64,000 nucleotides of DNA from Nipponacmea schrenckii (Eukaryota; Mollusca; Gastropoda; Lottiidae), in NCBI GenBank assembly GCA_030562195.1, contig CM060199.1:36414338-36478337 (forward strand), written 5' to 3'. The position numbers and the translations under genes are program-made. Of the stretch, positions 59,610 to 64,000 are shown one piece after another (position 1 is the first letter of the stretch; each line of letters begins with the position of its first letter). A model generated the notes under the pieces. That model worked only from the letters and a program-made list of their open reading frames with translations, was not told the DNA's origin and ran no database searches.

Positions 59610-59745
59610 TCGTGTTTTTGCCGCGAAAAGGGGTGCACACTATACATGGGTAAATGAATTTTCCCCGATTTCGGGGAGGCAAGGAAGGGGTGCGCATTAT
59701 ACATGCCTGCGCACTATATTCGGAATTATATGGTAGATCTTTCTA
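59610..59745. repeat. GGTGCGCATTATACATG transposon-type repeat
   Basis: Words GGGGTGCACACTATACATGG, GGGGTGCGCATTATACATG and TGCGCACTATATTCGG recur within 130 bp. I recall similar blocks as a widespread DNA-transposon terminal family in invertebrates; the family was not confirmed. Confidence 0.5.
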
Positions 59746-62700
59746 TACTTTTAAATATCCATAAGATATAGTACTTTCCCAGAACTATTATTGACTTATT
59801 TAGGTGTTTCAAGACACAAAGAGATAATATTCTACAGAAGCCCTGGCTTAGTTCACAAAAGCGATATAAAAAGTTTAAGCAATATAAAATAATAAAGGAC
59901 CAAAATTATAAATTGTGTTACTGACACTTTTATATACAAAAGTCGTTTAGTATCCAAAAAGTAACTTTTATATGAGTATAAAGAAATGGTTGAAAAGAAA
60001 TATGCGACGTTTTATGTTTTACCAGCTTTTCACTATAATTAACTCAATTAGGCACAATAATTATTAATGTGCATGTCATTTGAAGTTCAAAGAACCTTCT
60101 GAGATTTTCTGTCAACCAGCCTTCTTGTCTTGTCCAAAATATGAAGCCACCCAATAATACCCTGCTATACATTATAGTGCTTAATTCTTATTATAAAATG
60201 TTAAAACACCCACCATATGAGGATGTGTATAATGATTTATCTAATATGGCATTATGACACCTCTATCATACTTCATGTTTATAAATAAATTCATGAAATT
60301 TGGATAGTTTGTATATCATAAAATGGGAATACCACCCATCTCGTATATAAACATCATATTTTATACATGATAATCATCTTTTATATATACCATATATCAT
60401 TGATAGATTAGATGTTTTCCCTCTGATTTTATAGACAAGACAAGCCTATATTTAGGTTATCTTTTTGGAAAATTTTATTCTTTAATGTGTTGATTTGCCA
60501 ACTATTTATTGCATTATAACCTAATGCATGTTACACCTTTTATGTTTTATAAATAAGAAGATATGCCCTGATAAGGTGTTTCATTGACCTCATGTGTATG
60601 AGAGGATGCATTGAGCAAGATTTGTCCTTTACATATACCACTCAGGTTTGCATAGGTGAGCCTTCTTTGTTGTAAGTTATTGTAAGCATTGATAATTTCC
60701 CTCTATGAATAATCCTTGTCATTATTACTATACCTGGTACCTTACTAGGGGTTTTCTTTTACTTTTAAGCATATACCGGTATTTAATTTTTAAGACTTAA
60801 TTTTTATGAAATGGCTGTCAGTTCAGTCAGCATTCATTGTGTTCATTATTCTCATTCATATTTCTTAAAGTTTGAATGAAAAACTTGATATCAAGCATAT
60901 TTACAATATTTTTAAAAAAACATATCAGTGAATGAACTTTAATGTGTTGGTTATGTTAACTTTAAGGCTATAAATGCTAGGGAAATGAGGTTGCCAAACC
61001 TTCACTCTTTTTCATATGGCCCTCTGTTCCTCTTGGTATAGTATGGAAAGTGCTCTTGATTTTTTATTTGTTTTCAACCATACAAAACTTAACTATATGC
61101 AGATTGGTACCTTACCCTATAACTAAGTGCCATGCACAAGATCTTTTATCTATAACAGTGTAAAATGGTATTTGCACTTTATCTTATAACTCTAAATTAA
61201 AGAAGACAAGCCTGAATTAAATTGTAGAATGTCAGTTATTTAAGATGTGATAATAATGTGATAAAACATGATATTACACTGAATAAGACAATCACATCTT
61301 TATTTCAGTAAGTTGTAGATTAAGTGTTTTAATGATAAAGGTAACATTTGAGGGTGTCAGGCCTTGTTTGTATAATTGTTGATAGATACACTGCAGTGTT
61401 CCTCACTGTACCTAGTATGTAATCTATTAAATACCTCTGTCTTTACGGACCACCCATAATATATTATCTCATTTATTTTATATAGTGTACAAGTATAATA
61501 GAGTCAGACTCAGAAAGAAAGCGTTAAAATTCTAAATAGTTTAGATGTTAGATAACATCAAAAGAACTTTAATTATATTAATGACTTTCCATGTGAAAAT
61601 AAGAACTCATAAACTATGTTTTGTGTTCAGATATGTTATTATTATCATGTTGAAATATGTTACAGCTATTACAAAAATTGCTGTGAAAATATTTTTGCAT
61701 CTAAGATGGTGTATATATCCTTTTGAGCAGTAATTTCCATTCCAACCCATACCTTTCCAAAATTACTGCCATTAACCCAAACTGTAAAACATTTATTCCG
61801 ATGTATTTGATATTGCCGAACATTCATAATAACAATGCAATTTATTAATGTATTATTAACAAAGTTTCATTTGGTCTGCTATTAGGCCTCCAGAGATAAA
61901 CTTATCTTATAAGTGATGAGATTATCAGTATTATTGCCCTTTTTCAATGAGCTCTTCATATTCAATTTATCTTTGGTCCATATTTATCATTTATTATGTC
62001 TGAAGTTACAGATCATTATGTGATTTAGAAAGAGAATAATTCTTCAATATGTTGTAATTTAATACAAATTGTTTAGAATGTTCCTCATTTTAAATCTATA
62101 GCTATAATACTTACTGAACTCTGTTACTTTATTTTAATGAAATCTATGGAAATGTTAGATAAACACAATTAACACTCTCTATTTGCCTAATCTGCCAATC
62201 GTAGAGTTTTTATAACACATTGAAGTATAAGAATCAAACCTCTTGTCTTGTGTTGAAAGCTTTATATATTTGTCCGATTTCAGTCAGCCAAATTCTCATT
62301 AAAGCCTGGTTGATACATCTTATAACAGGCTATAAATCTACTTATATTTCAAACAATTTTAAACACTCTAGTAAATTGAAATGTCTGTTTTCTGCCTAAT
62401 CTTGCCTATATTATTATAGACAATTATTAAAACTGTGAAATTCTTCACATACAAACTGTACTGACAACTAGCATCTGGTTTAAGAAATTCCCATTTTTCT
62501 GGTTATAAATCTTTTTTAATGTAGTATATATCTCAATTATATCTATTTTACAGATAAATGATAAGGTTGTACTATCTGCTAGCATCAAAATGACACAAAT
62601 TTACTTAAAAATACCCTGTTCATTTAAATCCTTTTTTTTTAATCCCTAAATTTTATGATCAGTTTGATTGTGGGTAATATAAATTGATAATTGCAGCTAT

Positions 62701-63155
62701 ATTTATTTCTGCTATCAGAAGTAGGGTTACCATGGTAGATATTGCTGTTGTTTTCCATACAGCATTCTCTATTTAAGTATATTTCACTCCCTGTAAATGA
62801 ATGAAAACTGGTGAAAATGATAGAGACCTAACTATCTGAAATTATTATCAGATGTTTATTGATGGCAGTAGACTGGGTGGGACGATATTTATTATATCTT
62901 TAATTATCTGACAAACACATTTCTACTTTTATCTCAAACTACTGCCCACAAGATATTAACATACCTTGGTAGGTCTGGGCGATAGTGACAATTTTCAATT
63001 TTATTTTATGCACCATAAATACCACAATATTATTTTATTGGGATATTTCTTGGGATCTTCAGGGTGTAAGGAGGGATACAGACAGTTGCTCACTGGACAA
63101 TTGCTCGCCAAAGAATGGAAAACATGCACTTTTATTACAGAGTCACAGCAATGAC
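59746..63155. other. no gene seen
   Basis: AT-rich non-coding DNA on both strands. The small frames (for example 61545-61733, 62966-63154) show no domain or conserved feature. It could hold a long YLPM1 3'UTR exon. Confidence 0.45.
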
Positions 63156-63159
63156 TTGA

Positions 63160-63410
63160 TTTATGTACAGTATATCCTGCTCATACGACCACCTTTATTA
63201 AGAGCCCACCTTTAATAAGCGACCACAATAAATTCCCCCCTACGAGTTTTCAATGTAATTATCGACTAATAAGCGGCCACCTTCATTACGCGACCAGCGG
63301 CCATGTATTTATACTCCCAATTGATTAAAATAACTCAATTTAGCGACCATGACACTTTTGATTATCTCCCGTAACAAAAATCAAGTTCACGCGTCGTTAA
63401 AATTAAATGA
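63160..63410. repeat. CGACCACC-type repeat, DNA-transposon end
   Basis: CAGTATATCCTGCTCATACG, then ACCACCTTTATTAAGAGCCC, AATAAGCGACCAC, AATAAGCGGCCACC and ACGCGACCAGCGGCCA: repeated 'gcgaccacc' words after a CAGTATA start. This resembles termini of pogo/Tigger-like elements in invertebrates. Assignment is tentative. Confidence 0.45.
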
Positions 63411-64000
63411 GATTATCGCTAATCGGTAATTAGATAATCTTCTACAGATTAATTTTATAATCTTTTGTTTAGTTGATTAAAGGTCATTGGAAACGATTTA
63501 ACAATAAGTCAATATTCTGTGTTTAAAATACATAAGAAATACACAGAAAATGAACCACAGTATTTTATTAGATAGATGTAGTAAATATGTTCTTATAATA
63601 GATTGAGTAAGAAATGATATATTATATGTATATATCATATCACATCAGTAATATACTGGTTTTGATGTTTTATCTGATGTCATACTGATGGAATTACCAA
63701 CACAGAAAACTCAATACACCCTGAAATAGTATACCTTAAGGCCCCTTACCTCAAAATATGAAGATATTCTGCTTTATAATGTTGTTAATTGTCTAGCAAT
63801 TTATTTGAATCTGTTTAATGAAGTTGTAAGACTTAAAACATTCCAAATTGTCTCCAATATTTAGTTGTAAATTACAAAAGCCAAGGGCACCACAGATGCA
63901 TGTTTGATGTCCATATAGGTTTAGACAGGCACAAGTATTTAGAGATGATCAAAAGTGAAGTATTTATGTTAAGAAAATGATGAAATTTCTGCATTAAAGA
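63411..64000. other. no gene seen
   Basis: Non-coding to the window end. Confidence 0.4.

Overview
The window is animal DNA, AT-rich and intron-containing, most likely from a mollusc (limpet/gastropod-like). It carries metazoan genes (GCHFR, YLPM1), spliced galaxin-like and apolipoprotein-L-like genes, many degraded retroelements of animal type, repeats with CGTCCGTC words of a kind I associate with mollusc genomes, and a recurrent TAGGCCTA octamer. The species call is inference; the animal call is firm. Nothing prokaryotic is present. Two assembly gaps of exactly 500 N lie at 7687-8186 and 27224-27723.

Layout. 1-4490: repeats and LINE debris. 4590-7686: galaxin-like gene A (minus strand), its amplified 3' flank and a broken copy. 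8187-9850: ApoL-like gene A (plus). 9850-17100: mostly empty, with MITEs, a Penelope-like fragment, LINE 3' fragments and a perfect 36-bp palindrome. 17150-24700: a large inverted arrangement of two copies of one LINE (ORF1, about 100-bp tandem array, ORF2), with a DIRS-like gag ORF nested in the left arm. 26035-27223: ApoL-like gene B, cut by the second gap. 27724-29604: broken BEL/Pao pol fragment split by a TTAA-flanked MITE. 30000-43200: two long diverged tandem units, each with a galaxin-like gene (B, C; minus strand), a conserved TATA promoter and a 79-bp satellite. Unit B carries three extra insertions that unit C lacks. 43673-44799: GCHFR (minus, three exons). 45914-58613: YLPM1 (plus, 19 coding exons, 1548 residues, all splice phases consistent). 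58614-64000: no coding sequence seen.

How the genes fit together. GCHFR and YLPM1 are divergent housekeeping-type genes about 1.1 kb apart and probably share a promoter region with an ETS-type site. The galaxin-like genes are small secreted cysteine-rich repeat proteins made of a signal-peptide exon plus a repeat exon, multiplied by segmental duplication. The ApoL-like genes are likewise a duplicated pair. Comparing paralogous segments gives natural empty sites that define several transposon insertions and their target duplications. The most informative observations are these paralogue-defined insertions, the duplicated promoter of galaxin C, the LINE with a tandem array between its two ORFs, and two YLPM1 introns built of minisatellites, one abutting a splice acceptor and one splitting the PP1-docking motif.
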